From Luteibacter anthropi (GTDB taxonomy: Bacteria > Pseudomonadota > Gammaproteobacteria > Xanthomonadales > Rhodanobacteraceae): a stretch of DNA of 64,000 nt. The position numbers and the translations under genes were made by a program. The stretch lies in NCBI RefSeq assembly GCF_011759365.1, contig NZ_JAARLZ010000003.1:485021-549020 (forward strand), in the 5' to 3' direction. This document shows positions 25,014 to 34,082 of this stretch, one piece after another; the stretch's first letter is position 1; the number at the start of each line of letters is the position of its first letter. The notes under the pieces were generated by a model. It made no database searches, was not told the DNA's origin, and worked only from the letters and a program-made list of their open reading frames with translations.

Positions 25014-25532
25014 TCACTTCGGAGGGCTGGGGCAAAGCTTGCCGGTGTCGTCGCTGACTGCGCATGCACGGGCAGCATAGGACTTCTCGGACCAGCCGCC
25101 GGCACTACCCGCCTTTCCATGCCACTCGTAGATCCATTGCTGGAAAACCGCTGGGCTCTGGTCTATCAGCTCGATGATCTGGCCCTCCTCCCCTGATGGC
25201 GGCAATCGCACTGGCGGACCCTTGTCCTGCGGCACACCGGCTTGAGCCGCCATGGCCTGCTTCGCGTCTGCCGACGAGGTGGTCATCGTGATCGAGATCT
25301 GGCCTGCCTCCGTCCCCCATGGCGTGCCATCTGCTTTCCTGGTGGTTGCCTGCTGGTGTTTGATCCAGGCCGCCCACTGCTCGTAAAGCTTCGATCCCGG
25401 CGTCAGCACGAAGGTCTGGCTGGAATCGCTGATTTTGTATTCCTGGGTGTCGGGCTGTAGCGACTGGGCCAGCGCGGGACCGGCCAGAGCCGTCAGTGCC
25501 AGGGCGGCAATCCATTCTTTGCGCAGGGTCAT
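25014..25532 (-). CDS. Secreted protein of unknown function
   Basis: 172 residues with a textbook signal peptide (MTLRKEWIAALALTALAGPALA-QS). The mature part has SSQTFVLTPGSKLYEQWAAW, ISITMTTSSADAKQAMAAQ, EEGQIIELIDQSPAVFQQWI and two C-terminal cysteines (RACAV and KLCPS). The family is not recognised. It is a single gene on the minus strand between the epimerase pair and mutS. About 340 bases without a gene separate its start from mutS. Confidence 0.6.
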   Translation of the reverse strand: MTLRKEWIAALALTALAGPALAQSLQPDTQEYKISDSSQTFVLTPGSKLYEQWAAWIKHQQATTRKADGTPWGTEAGQISITMTTSSADAKQAMAAQAGVPQDKGPPVRLPPSGEEGQIIELIDQSPAVFQQWIYEWHGKAGSAGGWSEKSYAARACAVSDDTGKLCPSPPK

Positions 25533-25772
25533 CCGGTTTCCTTGTGGGCGCGGTGGGATGGTGGGTGATGCCGAGGTCGCAATATAGTGTTGCCGCTGGG
25601 CAGCTGCCGATGTTGCATGTGCGATTGCCAGAAACGTGCATTGATTCGCAAGAAATTCCTGTCCTTGGCCGGGCCCTGAACGCTGCCGAGGGGGTGATTT
25701 GTTGATGGCCCGGCTGGCTTCCGGCTATCAAGGATGAAGCGACGGGGCGCGTGCCGAGCCGGGCGCGCTGGG

Positions 25773-25801
25773 CCGGGTCGCGCGCGAGGCGCGCTCCTAC
25801 A
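25773..25801. repeat. REP half-element (GTAGGAGCGCGC family), single
   Basis: CCGGGTCGCGCGCGAGGCGC followed by GCTCCTACA, the reverse orientation of the element that recurs across the right two-thirds of the window. It lies in the 343-base gap (25533-25875) before mutS, which otherwise holds no feature I can support. Confidence 0.85.
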
Positions 25802-25875
25802 GGGGGGTGGGGCGGTATCATGGGCGGCCGGCGTGCCATGGGCGGCACGCCTTATGTCGCATTTTTTGGAAAATC

Positions 25876-28464
25876 ATGGCTTTAGCTGAAGACATCTCGG
25901 CCGCCGCGGGGCATACCCCGTTCATGCGCCAGTACCTGGCTGCGAAGGCGGAACATCCGGACATCCTGCTGTTCTTCCGGATGGGCGACTTCTACGAGCT
26001 GTTCTACGACGACGCACGCAAGGCGGCGCGACTGCTCGATATCACCCTGACCCAGCGTGGGCAGTCGGCCGGCGCGCCGATTCCCATGGCGGGTGTGCCC
26101 TACCACGCGGTGGAAGGCTATCTGGCGCGGCTGGTGAAGCTGGGCGAGTCAGTGGCCCTTTGCGAGCAGATCGGTGATCCGGCCACCTCGAAGGGGCCGG
26201 TGAAGCGCGAGGTCGTGCGCATCGTCACGCCGGGTACGGTCACCGATGCCGCCCTGATGGAAGAGCGCAGGGACAACCTGCTGCTCTCCATCGCCGCCGG
26301 TCCGAAGGGCTATGGCCTGGCCTGGGTGGATCTCTCCACCGGCCGTTTCCTGCTGACCGAAGTGAACTCGCCCGAAGGCCTCGCCGCCGAACTGGCGCGC
26401 CTGCAACCGGCCGAGACCCTGGTCAGCGAGGACGTGGCATGGCCGAAGCTGGTCAGCACGCTACCCGGCGTGCGCAAGCGCCAGCCCTGGCATTTCGATG
26501 GCGATGCCGCCACGCGCGAGCTGTGCCGTTTCTTCCGTACGCGCGACTTGCTCGGCTTCGGCGTGGAAGGCCTGCCGCTGGCCGTGGCGGCTGCCGGCTG
26601 CCTGCTCGGCTATGTCGAGGAAACCCAGAAGAGCGCGCTGCCGCATCTCACCGGCCTGGCCGTGGAGAACGCGAGCGAAACCATCGCGATGGACGCCGCC
26701 ACGCGACGCAACCTGGAAATCGACGCGCACCAGAGCGGCAACGTCGACAACACCTTGCTCGGCGTGCTCGACGAAACGGTGACGCCGATGGGCGCGCGCC
26801 TGCTGCGTCGCTGGCTCAATCGCCCACTGCGCGATCGTGCCGTACTGCGCGGCCGTCACCAGGCCATCGGCAGCCTCATCGACCAGCGCCGCCATGGCAG
26901 CCTGCGTGAGCGCCTGCGTGGCGTGGGCGATCTCGAGCGCATCCTGGCGCGCGTCGCGCTGCGTTCGGCGCGTCCGCGTGACCTTTCCACGCTGCGCGAC
27001 GGCCTTGCCGCCGCTCCCGAACTGCGCGATGAAATCGCCGGCCTGGACAGCCCGCTGCTACATGGCCTCGTGCAGCGAATCGGCGACCACGCCGATACCG
27101 CCGCCCTGCTCGCCCGAGCCATCGTCGAGGCACCGCCCGTGCTGCTGCGCGATGGTGGCGTGCTTGCCGAAGGCTACGACGAAGACCTCGACGAACTGCG
27201 TCGCCTGTCCACCCATGCCGACCAGTTCCTGGTCGACATGGAAGAACGCGAGAAGGCGGCCAGCGGTATTCCCACCCTCAAGGTGGGCTACAACCGCGTG
27301 CACGGCTACTACATCGAGATCACCAAGGCGCAGGCCGACAAGGCACCGCAGCACTACACGCGCCGGCAGACCACGAAGAACGCCGAACGCTACATCACCG
27401 AAGAACTGAAGCAGTTCGAAGACAAGGTGCTGTCGGCAAAGGAACGCTCGCTCATGCGCGAGCGGGCTCTTTACGAACTACTGCTCGACAAGCTCATCGA
27501 GCGTCTTTCGGAACTCAAGGTCGCCGCCTCGGCCATTGCCGAGCTCGATGTGCTCGCCAACCTGGCCGAGCGTGCCGAGACGCTGGACTGGGCCGCCCCC
27601 GAACTCACCGACGTGCCGGGCATCCACATCGATCGCGGTCGCCACCCCGTGGTGGAAAAGGTGCGCGACGAACCCTTCGAGCCGAACGATCTGGTGCTGG
27701 ATCGCGGTCGTCGCATGCTGGTGATCACTGGTCCGAACATGGGCGGTAAGTCCACCTACATGCGCCAGAACGCGCTGATCGTGCTACTGGCGCACGTGGG
27801 CAGCTACGTGCCTGCATCGGCGGCCACCATCGGCCCGATCGACCGCATTTTCACCCGCATCGGCGCGGGCGACGACCTCTCGCGCGGCCAGTCGACCTTC
27901 ATGGTCGAGATGAGCGAGACGGCCAACATCCTGCACAACGCCACCGATTGCAGCCTGGTGCTCATGGACGAGGTGGGTCGCGGCACCAGCACCTACGACG
28001 GCCTCTCGCTGGCGCGTGCCGCCGCCGTGCATCTGGCGGCCACCAGCTGTGCCTTCACATTGTTCGCCACGCACTACTTCGAGCTGACGGAGCTGGCGGG
28101 CGAATTCCGCACCATCGCCAACGTGCATCTGGATGCCGTGGAGTACGGCGAGCAGCTGGTCTTCATGCATACGGTGAAGGACGGCCCGGCCAACCGTAGT
28201 TTCGGCTTGCAGGTGGCGGCACTCGCCGGCCTGCCGAAGACGGTGATCGCCGATGCACGGCGCTACCTCGCTGCGCTGGAACAGGGCCATGAAGTCACGG
28301 CCGCGGTAGCTGCGCCGCCTGCGGCCACTACGCCGCAGCTGGGGCTGTTCGCGCCGTCCCTGCCCTCACCCGTGGAAGAAGCGCTGCGCTCCATCGACCC
28401 GGACGACCTGAGCCCGCGCGATGCCCTGGAGCAGCTCTACAAGCTGCGCAAGATGCTGCGCTGA
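25876..28464 (+). CDS. mutS: DNA mismatch repair protein MutS
   Basis: 862 residues, full length for MutS. The mismatch-contacting Phe-x-Glu motif is in [15 protein letters not shown] near residues 33-47. The C-terminal ATPase has Walker [14 protein letters not shown] near 616-628, Walker B region [20 protein letters not shown] near 692-711 and [13 protein letters not shown], and the family-typical C-terminal PLGLF-like linker is present as [15 protein letters not shown]. MutS binds mismatches and recruits MutL. I chose ATG 25876 ([12 protein letters not shown]) because the upstream in-frame part encodes REP-like sequence. It is monocistronic, with no clear terminator downstream. Confidence 0.97.
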   Translation: MALAEDISAAAGHTPFMRQYLAAKAEHPDILLFFRMGDFYELFYDDARKAARLLDITLTQRGQSAGAPIPMAGVPYHAVEGYLARLVKLGESVALCEQIGDPATSKGPVKREVVRIVTPGTVTDAALMEERRDNLLLSIAAGPKGYGLAWVDLSTGRFLLTEVNSPEGLAAELARLQPAETLVSEDVAWPKLVSTLPGVRKRQPWHFDGDAATRELCRFFRTRDLLGFGVEGLPLAVAAAGCLLGYVEETQKSALPHLTGLAVENASETIAMDAATRRNLEIDAHQSGNVDNTLLGVLDETVTPMGARLLRRWLNRPLRDRAVLRGRHQAIGSLIDQRRHGSLRERLRGVGDLERILARVALRSARPRDLSTLRDGLAAAPELRDEIAGLDSPLLHGLVQRIGDHADTAALLARAIVEAPPVLLRDGGVLAEGYDEDLDELRRLSTHADQFLVDMEEREKAASGIPTLKVGYNRVHGYYIEITKAQADKAPQHYTRRQTTKNAERYITEELKQFEDKVLSAKERSLMRERALYELLLDKLIERLSELKVAASAIAELDVLANLAERAETLDWAAPELTDVPGIHIDRGRHPVVEKVRDEPFEPNDLVLDRGRRMLVITGPNMGGKSTYMRQNALIVLLAHVGSYVPASAATIGPIDRIFTRIGAGDDLSRGQSTFMVEMSETANILHNATDCSLVLMDEVGRGTSTYDGLSLARAAAVHLAATSCAFTLFATHYFELTELAGEFRTIANVHLDAVEYGEQLVFMHTVKDGPANRSFGLQVAALAGLPKTVIADARRYLAALEQGHEVTAAVAAPPAATTPQLGLFAPSLPSPVEEALRSIDPDDLSPRDALEQLYKLRKMLR

Positions 28465-28705
28465 TTCATTGAGGCTATCTATCGAAACGATCTGAACAAT
28501 CGAATTCACTGTGGGGCGATGCCTTTCTATAGTGACGTCGTTCCACCTGTTTTTCGTTGGGTTCAATCGCGCTGTCGCTCCCTGTGGCGCGTTCGTTTCA
28601 CCAGGCCTCATGACTCTCCATCTTCGGCCTCGTGACGTCCCCCGCATCCGCCCGAGTCAGCAGCCCGGGCCGGATGTTTCGGGGGACGGCTTTTTTAAAG
28701 CCTCA

Positions 28706-28777
28706 TGTAGGAGCGCGCCTCGCGCGCGACCGGATCTGGCGGTGCCCCCTGGGTCGCGCGCAAGGCGCGCTCCTACA
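28706..28777. repeat. Paired REP element (inverted pair)
   Basis: TGTAGGAGCGCGCCTCGCGC starts the left arm and GGCGCGCTCCTACA ends the right arm, about 15 bases apart, forming a long hairpin. The right arm supplies the stop codon of the VOC gene that ends at 28773. It lies in the 308-base mutS-VOC interval, which holds nothing else I can support. Confidence 0.9.
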
Positions 28778-29132
28778 GGGGGTTCGGTTTATCGGACCAT
28801 ACGGCCAGTTCATGGCCGTCGGGGTCGCGGAAATGAAAGCGTCGTCCACCCGGAAACTCGAAGATCGGCTTGGCGATGCTGCCCCCGGCATTCGTGACCT
28901 GCTCCAGGGTCTTTTCCAGATGCTCGGCATAAAGAATCACCAACGGCCCACCGGTGACCACCTGCGAACCTGCGGCAAAACCACCCTTCATCCGGCCATC
29001 GTCAAACTCGGTGTAGTGCGGACCGTAATCCGTGAACTTCCAGCCAAACGCCTCGCCGTAGAACTGCTTGCTGCGCCCCGTGTCGGCGACATTGAGCTCG
29101 ATATAGTCGATCCGTTCCTTCCCCACCTGCAT
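28773..29132 (-). CDS. VOC-family (glyoxalase/bleomycin-resistance fold) protein
   Basis: 119 residues from ATG at 29132 (MQVGKERIDYIELNVADTGR), a compact single VOC module. Two beta-alpha-beta-beta-beta units are visible: IDYIELNVADTGRSKQFYGE, then FTDYGPHYTEFDD, VILYAEHLEKTLEQVTNAGG, and FEFPGGRRFHFRDPDGHELA near the end with the typical DPDGHELAVW closing motif. The substrate is unknown; such proteins include glyoxalase-like enzymes and binding proteins. The stop codon TAG is the TAG of the GTAGGAGCGCGC repeat downstream, so the last residues were probably fixed by REP insertion. Confidence 0.85.
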   Translation of the reverse strand: MQVGKERIDYIELNVADTGRSKQFYGEAFGWKFTDYGPHYTEFDDGRMKGGFAAGSQVVTGGPLVILYAEHLEKTLEQVTNAGGSIAKPIFEFPGGRRFHFRDPDGHELAVWSDKPNPL

Positions 29133-29251
29133 CTCCTGCTGCACCCGGCCTGCGCTCGGGCAACAAAACGAAAACAACCCGGGCGTTCACTCCCCGGGTG
29201 ACCAGCGCACCGTGCACAAGTAACACGAAACGATTGACATCGCACCCCCTC

Positions 29252-29278
29252 GTAGGAGCGCGCCTCGCGCGCGACCGG
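29252..29278. repeat. REP half-element, single
   Basis: GTAGGAGCGCGCCTCGCGCG followed by CGACCGG, upstream of the VOC gene. No paired arm is present within 100 bases. Confidence 0.85.
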
Positions 29279-29387
29279 CCAGCCCTCAACGCCAATCCCG
29301 CCCCAAACCACCCATCTCTGCGCTATCTCGCCACCTGCCGCTTCTGCGCAAGCCATCCGACGCCAACCAACAATCCAGGCCCACCAC

Positions 29388-29786
29388 CTAAAGCTGCTTC
29401 TTCAAATCCTGGATCAACCGTCGCGACCGCTTGTCCGGCCGCGAACCCGGCCGCAACAACGCCCCACCGGTAAGACGCCGGTCCTCCCGCTGGCGCTCGC
29501 GCTGCGCGATGCTGGCCGCGGTTTCCTCATACAGCTTGCGCGCCTCGGGCGCCGGCCCACGCTTGGTGGACAGTGCCGCCACGACACAGGTCAGCCGCTC
29601 CTCGCCCCGGGTGACCTTCAGGGTGTCGCCGATCTGCACGGTCTTGGCCGGCTTGCAGGTAACGTCATTGAGCTCCACCTTGCCGCCGTCGATGGCTTCC
29701 TTCGCGAGGCTGCGGGTCTTGAAAAAGCGTGCGGCCCAGAGCCACACATCGGCGCGTACGCCGGCATTGGTCGAGTGTTCGGTCAT
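29388..29786 (-). CDS. hslR: Ribosome-associated heat shock protein Hsp15 (S4 domain)
   Basis: 132 residues from ATG at 29786 (MTEHSTNAG). The S4 RNA-binding domain is clear: VRADVWLWAARFFKTRSLAKEAIDGGKVELNDVTCKPAKT, then a basic C-terminal tail ending RPDKRSRRLIQDLKKQL. Hsp15 binds 50S subunits carrying a nascent chain after premature dissociation. Length and charge pattern match the family. It lies 39 bases downstream of the AEC permease gene on the same strand and may be co-transcribed with it. Confidence 0.9.
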   Translation of the reverse strand: MTEHSTNAGVRADVWLWAARFFKTRSLAKEAIDGGKVELNDVTCKPAKTVQIGDTLKVTRGEERLTCVVAALSTKRGPAPEARKLYEETAASIAQRERQREDRRLTGGALLRPGSRPDKRSRRLIQDLKKQL

Positions 29787-29825
29787 GCGGGGAAGTGTGA
29801 GGCCGTTGGCGCCCGATCCCAAGCG

Positions 29826-30728
29826 TCAGGCCGGCAGGAGCGCATTGCCCAGGGGAATCGTCAGTAAAGAAAGGAGGATGCCCGCACCAAGCACGGTATT
29901 GGCCAGCCGCGGTTCGAGGCCATGCTGGTCGGCAAGGATGGCCGCCGAGATCATCGGTGCCATGGCGGCCTGGAGCACGCCCACCGTCAGCGTGAGGCCA
30001 CCGACACCGGCGGCAAGTCCGATGACCAGCATGAGCAGCGGTGCCAGCAGCATCTTCCAGCCGAGTCCGGCAACGAGCGCTCCGACCTGCTCGCGTTGCA
30101 GGTGCAGACGGAACTGGAGACCCACCGAGAACAGCGCCAGCGGCGTCAGCGTCTGGCCGAGCTGCATCAGCACCTTGTCCACGGCGACCGGCCAACCGCC
30201 TGCCACGCCGACGAGGATGCCCACCAGCAAGGCCAGGAAGGCAGGAAAGGTGAATACGCGGCGCACGATGGCGGTCGCCGAGGTCGCCCTGCCCGAGTAA
30301 AGCGAGGCCACCACGATACCGGCCGATGCGAGCAGCGGGAAACAGCCGAGCTGGTCGGCGATGACGGCAATGGAGAGGCCGGCCTTGCCGTGCATGGCTT
30401 CCATCATCGGATAGCCCATGAACGAGGTGTTGCCCAGTCCGCAGACGAGGATCAGGCAGCCGATGCGGTGCCGTGACCAGCCGAAGGCGCGGCCCAGCGA
30501 TGCGAAGACGGCCCATGCGCCGAAAAAGGTGACGTACATCGCCGCCACGGGAAACCACAGGTGCGAGTCCAGCGGCACCTGTGGCACCAGGGCGAGTACC
30601 AGCGCCGGCAAGGCGACGTTGAGCACCCACCAGTTGATGCCCTGCACGATGCCATCGGGCAGATTGGCGTAACGGCGGGCCAGGATGCCGAGGGCGAGGC
30701 AGGTGAAGAGGATGAGCAGGGCTGACAT
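29826..30728 (-). CDS. AEC-family (auxin efflux carrier-type) permease
   Basis: 300 residues from ATG at 30728 (MSALLILFTCLALGILARRY). About ten hydrophobic segments are evenly spaced. The N-terminal half has LPDGIVQGINWWVLNVALPALVL, a conserved N/P-containing helix of the family, and CGLGNTSFMGYPM; the C-terminal half has LFSVGLQFRL and LQAAMAPMISAAILADQHGL. AEC carriers export organic anions or amino-acid-like substrates; specificity cannot be read here. An upstream in-frame extension to 30839 encodes only REP sequence and was discarded. Confidence 0.88.
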   Translation of the reverse strand: MSALLILFTCLALGILARRYANLPDGIVQGINWWVLNVALPALVLALVPQVPLDSHLWFPVAAMYVTFFGAWAVFASLGRAFGWSRHRIGCLILVCGLGNTSFMGYPMMEAMHGKAGLSIAVIADQLGCFPLLASAGIVVASLYSGRATSATAIVRRVFTFPAFLALLVGILVGVAGGWPVAVDKVLMQLGQTLTPLALFSVGLQFRLHLQREQVGALVAGLGWKMLLAPLLMLVIGLAAGVGGLTLTVGVLQAAMAPMISAAILADQHGLEPRLANTVLGAGILLSLLTIPLGNALLPA

Positions 30729-30755
30729 GGCCCCGGAACATACCAGAGCACTTCC

Positions 30756-30838
30756 TGTAGGAGCGTGCTTGCGCGCGACCGGTATCGCAAAAAGGTTGCT
30801 TATCGCGATACCGGTCGCGCGCAAGGCGCGCTCCTGCA
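30756..30838. repeat. Paired REP element upstream of the AEC gene
   Basis: TGTAGGAGCGTGCTTGCGCG opens the left arm, and the right arm ends GGCGCGCTCCTGCA (one base off the consensus CTACA). The loop itself contains a small palindrome (GGTATCGC and GCGATACC). Confidence 0.88.
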
Positions 30839-30866
30839 AGAGCGCGTTCGGCGCGTTTTGCTTCGG

Positions 30867-30894
30867 CCGGTCGCGCGCGAGGCGCGCTCCGGCA
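30867..30894. repeat. REP half-element, degenerate end
   Basis: CCGGTCGCGCGCGAGGCGCG followed by CTCCGGCA, where CTCCTACA is usual. It lies between the paired REP and the htpG stop codon. Confidence 0.8.
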
Positions 30895-30911
30895 AAAGCA
30901 GGTCGAGGCGT

Positions 30912-32777
30912 TTAGCCCAGGAGGACGCGGTTCATGCGTTGCACGAAGGCAGCGGGGTCGGCGAGCTGGGCGCCGGCGGTGATTTCAGCCTGCTCCAGCA
31001 GCAGGCTGGCGAGATCGCCGGCCTTCGCGTCGTCTGTTTCCGCAGCGAGGCGCTTCACCAGCGCATGCTCCGGATTCACTTCGAGCACCGGCTTGCTGTC
31101 CGGCACATCCTGGCCGGCTTCGCGCAGCAGGCGTGCCAGGTGCGGGGCCATCTCGTAATCGGCCAGGGCCAGGCACGACGGCGAGTCGGTGAGACGGGCG
31201 GACACGCGGACGTCGCCGACGCGATCACCCAGCAGTGTCTTTGCGCGCTCCAGCAGCGGTTCGGCTTCCTTGGTTGCCGCTTCCTGCTTCGCCTTGTCGG
31301 CTTCGTCGAGCGGGAACTCGCCCTTGGCGACGTTACGCAGGCGCTTGCCTTCGTATTCGTTGAGGTAACCCAGCATCCACTCATCGACACGGTCGAACAT
31401 GAGCAGCACTTCGATGCCCTTGGCCTTCAGCGCTTCGAGCTGCGGGCTACCGGCGGCGGCCGCATAGCTGTCGGCGGTGACGTACCAGATGGCATCCTGG
31501 TCGACGACCATACGACCGATGTAGTCGTCGAAAGACACCGTCTTCGCCGCGCCATCGCCCTTGGTGGACGCGAAACGCAGCAGCTTGGCGATGCGCTCGC
31601 GATTGGAGGCGTCCTCGACGATGCCTTCCTTCAGCGTATTGCCGAAGGCCGACAGGAAGCCGGCGAATTTCTCCGGCTCATCGCGCGAGAGCCTTTCCAG
31701 CAGATCAAGCACGCGCTTCGTGCAGGCGCCCTTGATCTTGTCCAGCTGGCGGTTCTGCTGGAGGATCTCGCGGCTCACGTTGAGCGGCAGGTCGTCGGCG
31801 TCCACCACGCCGCGCACGAAGCGCAGGTAGTTGGGCAGCAGCTCTTCGGCGGCGTCCATGATGAAGACGCGCTTGATGTACAGCTTCAGGCCCTTGCGCT
31901 CGTCACGACCGCCCATCATCAGGTCGAACGGCGGCTGCTCCGGCACGAACAGCAGGGTGGTGAAGCTCTGGCTGCCTTCGACGCGGTTGTGCGTCCAGGC
32001 GAGCGGGTCGTTGAAATCGTGGCCGAGGGCCTTGTAGAAGGCCTTGTACTCGTCGTCGGTGATCTCGCTCTTCGAGCGGGCCCACAGGGCCGAGGCCGAG
32101 TTGATCGTCTCCCATTCGGTCGGGTCCGGCTTGCCGTCGGTTTCCTTGGGCATGCGGATCGGGAAGGCGACGTGGTCGGAGTACTTCTTCACCAGCGAAC
32201 GCAGCTGCCAGGCCTTGAGGAATTCGTCCTCGTCGGCCTTCAGGTGCAGCACCACGGTGGTGCCGCGCTCGGTGACGTTGGTTTCTTCGAGGGTGTATTC
32301 GCCCTTGCCGTCGCTTTCCCAGCGCACGCCGCTCCCGGTGGGCTGACCTGCGCGACGGGTGATCACGGTGACCTTGTCGGCCACCACGAAGGCGGAATAG
32401 AAGCCCACGCCGAACTGGCCGATCAGGCGCGCGTCGGCCTTCTGCTCGCCGGACAGCGCTTCGAGGTAGCGGCGGGTGCCGGAGCTGGCGATGGTACCGA
32501 TGTTGGCCACCACGTCGTCCCGCGTCATGCCGATGCCGTTGTCGCGCACGCTGATGGTGCGGGCGTCGGGGTCCCAGGTGATCTGGATGCGCAGGTCGGC
32601 GTCGTCGGCGGTGAGGCTGGCATCGGCCAGCGCTTCGAACCGCAGTTTGTCGCAGGCGTCGGACGCGTTGGAGATCAGCTCGCGCAGGAAGATTTCCTTG
32701 TGCGAGTAGAGGGAGTGGGTCACCAGGTGCAGGACCTGGGCGACCTCGGCTTCGAACTTACGGGTTTCCTGGCTCAC
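30912..32777 (-). CDS. htpG: Molecular chaperone HtpG (Hsp90)
   Basis: 621 residues. The N-terminal GHKL ATPase shows ELISNASDACDKLR (near 31-44), ISVRDNGIGM (DxGxG, near 77-86), GTIASSGTRRY and IGQFGVGFYSAFVVAD. The middle domain has KLYIKRVFIMD and LRFVRGVVDADDLPLNVSRE, with the catalytic-loop Arg and the LPLNVSRE signature; the C-terminal dimerisation domain follows. It ends ...NRVLLG. HtpG is the cytosolic Hsp90 chaperone. Length and all signature motifs are intact. It is monocistronic between REP elements. Confidence 0.97.
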   Translation of the reverse strand: MSQETRKFEAEVAQVLHLVTHSLYSHKEIFLRELISNASDACDKLRFEALADASLTADDADLRIQITWDPDARTISVRDNGIGMTRDDVVANIGTIASSGTRRYLEALSGEQKADARLIGQFGVGFYSAFVVADKVTVITRRAGQPTGSGVRWESDGKGEYTLEETNVTERGTTVVLHLKADEDEFLKAWQLRSLVKKYSDHVAFPIRMPKETDGKPDPTEWETINSASALWARSKSEITDDEYKAFYKALGHDFNDPLAWTHNRVEGSQSFTTLLFVPEQPPFDLMMGGRDERKGLKLYIKRVFIMDAAEELLPNYLRFVRGVVDADDLPLNVSREILQQNRQLDKIKGACTKRVLDLLERLSRDEPEKFAGFLSAFGNTLKEGIVEDASNRERIAKLLRFASTKGDGAAKTVSFDDYIGRMVVDQDAIWYVTADSYAAAAGSPQLEALKAKGIEVLLMFDRVDEWMLGYLNEYEGKRLRNVAKGEFPLDEADKAKQEAATKEAEPLLERAKTLLGDRVGDVRVSARLTDSPSCLALADYEMAPHLARLLREAGQDVPDSKPVLEVNPEHALVKRLAAETDDAKAGDLASLLLEQAEITAGAQLADPAAFVQRMNRVLLG

Positions 32778-32851
32778 GATGCCGTTCCTTCAGGATGGGA
32801 CAGACACCGGATTATGGGGGCGCCGGGCGAAGGACAAAAGCAGGGGAGCCG

Positions 32852-32967
32852 TGTAGGAGCGCGCATTGATGGGGGCCGACCGTGTCGGCGATGGCTATGG
32901 GTGATCGATGCGCTTTCGCGAGCACCCATCGCGGATACGATCCGCTCCCACCAAGGCGCGCTCCTAC
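32852..32967. repeat. Hybrid REP: GTAGGAGCGCGC arms enclosing the second palindrome family
   Basis: The outer arms TGTAGGAGCGCGCATTG and CAAGGCGCGCTCCTACA are separated by about 80 bases. That loop contains ATCGCGGATACGATCCGCTC, the arm type seen at 20634-20668, as if one element was inserted into or recombined with the other. Confidence 0.75.
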
Positions 32968-32978
32968 AGGAAAGAAAA

Positions 32979-33002
32979 GGCCGCCTCGGGGGCGGCCTTT
33001 TG
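32979..33002 (-). terminator. Rho-independent terminator of htpX
   Basis: On the minus strand the sequence AAAAGGCCGCC, a short loop, GGCGGCCTTTT forms a strong GC stem flanked by A- and T-runs. It sits immediately after the htpX stop codon (33004). The flanking A and T runs would let it work in both directions. Confidence 0.85.
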
Positions 33003-33003
33003 A

Positions 33004-33894
33004 TCAGCGGGCGTTCTGCAACGCCGCGATGCGCTCCTCGATGGGAGGGTGGCTCATGAACAGGCGCTTGAAACCCGATGCCAGCTGGCCCGAGATGCCG
33101 AAGGCCTGGATGGTCTGCGGCAGCGTGGTGTCGCCGTGGTTTCCGGACAGGCGCTGCAGGGCCGAGATCATCGAGGCCCGGCCAGCCAGGTTGGCGCCGG
33201 CCGCGTCCGCCCGGAACTCGCGCCAGCGCGAGAACCACATCACGATCATCGAGGCGAACAGGCCGAAGATGATCTGCAGGATCATCACGGTGACGAAGTA
33301 GCCGATGCCGCCCTCGCCGTCGCGCTCGCGACCGCCGGACAGCCAGCTGTCGATCACCCGGCCCACGATGCGGGCCAGCACGATTACCAGGGTATTGAGC
33401 ACGCCCTGGATCAGGGTCAGGGTGACCATGTCGCCATTGGCGACGTGGCCGATCTCGTGGCCCAGCACCGCCGAGACCTGCTCGCGGTCCATCTGCTGGA
33501 GCAGGCCGGTGCTGACGGCCACCAGCGAGCTGTTGCGGGTCATGCCCGTGGCGAAGGCATTCATTTCCGGCGCGTCGTAGACGGCCACTTCGGGCATGCC
33601 GATGCCGGCCTTGTCGGCGTGGCGGCGCACGGTGTCGAGCAGCCAGCGCTCGGTTTCGTTGCTCGGCGTGGTGATGACCTTGGCGCCCGTGGACATCTTC
33701 GCCATCCACTTGGACATGGCCAGCGAGATGAACGCGCCGCCCATGCCGAACACGGCGGCGAACACGATCAGGCCGCCAAGGCCCATGCCGCGCTGGGCAG
33801 CCCACTGGTCGATACCAAGCAGGTGACAGACCGCGCTGAGGAGGAAGATGACCGCGAGGTTGGTCGCGATGAACAGGGCAATACGTTTGAACAT
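33004..33894 (-). CDS. htpX: Membrane zinc metalloprotease HtpX
   Basis: 296 residues from ATG at 33894 (MFKRIALFIATNLAVIF). There are two N-terminal membrane segments, then the zinc motif VLGHEIGHVANGDM near 137-150 and the third-ligand Glu in WREFRADAAGA near 220-230, with two further hydrophobic segments between. HtpX is an inner-membrane M48 protease for quality control of membrane proteins. It is oriented with its own terminator. An upstream in-frame start (33909) would add five residues and is less likely. Confidence 0.95.
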   Translation of the reverse strand: MFKRIALFIATNLAVIFLLSAVCHLLGIDQWAAQRGMGLGGLIVFAAVFGMGGAFISLAMSKWMAKMSTGAKVITTPSNETERWLLDTVRRHADKAGIGMPEVAVYDAPEMNAFATGMTRNSSLVAVSTGLLQQMDREQVSAVLGHEIGHVANGDMVTLTLIQGVLNTLVIVLARIVGRVIDSWLSGGRERDGEGGIGYFVTVMILQIIFGLFASMIVMWFSRWREFRADAAGANLAGRASMISALQRLSGNHGDTTLPQTIQAFGISGQLASGFKRLFMSHPPIEERIAALQNAR

Positions 33895-34082
33895 GGGGTT
33901 CTCTCTCACGACGGCTGTCTATGTGGCGCCGCCCGGATGCAGTTTTCGGGGCTTAGGCTGAACGATTCAATGCCCGATGTACCCACAAGCGCGCCCGTCC
34001 CGGTATGGCGCCGTTCAGCGAATGAAGCCTTGTCCTACACTGTCTGCTTCGCGTCCCACTCGCGCTGAGAAACGTCTCACCA

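Noticed and set aside
29665..30741. Alternative 358-codon minus-strand frame overlapping the AEC permease and hslR
   Set aside because: It is Arg/Pro-rich without membrane segments, while the other frame gives a clean ten-helix permease and an S4 protein.
30765..33059. 764-codon plus-strand frame antisense to htpG
   Set aside because: It is a shadow of the htpG codon pattern in GC-rich DNA; it starts inside REP sequence and has no recognisable domain.
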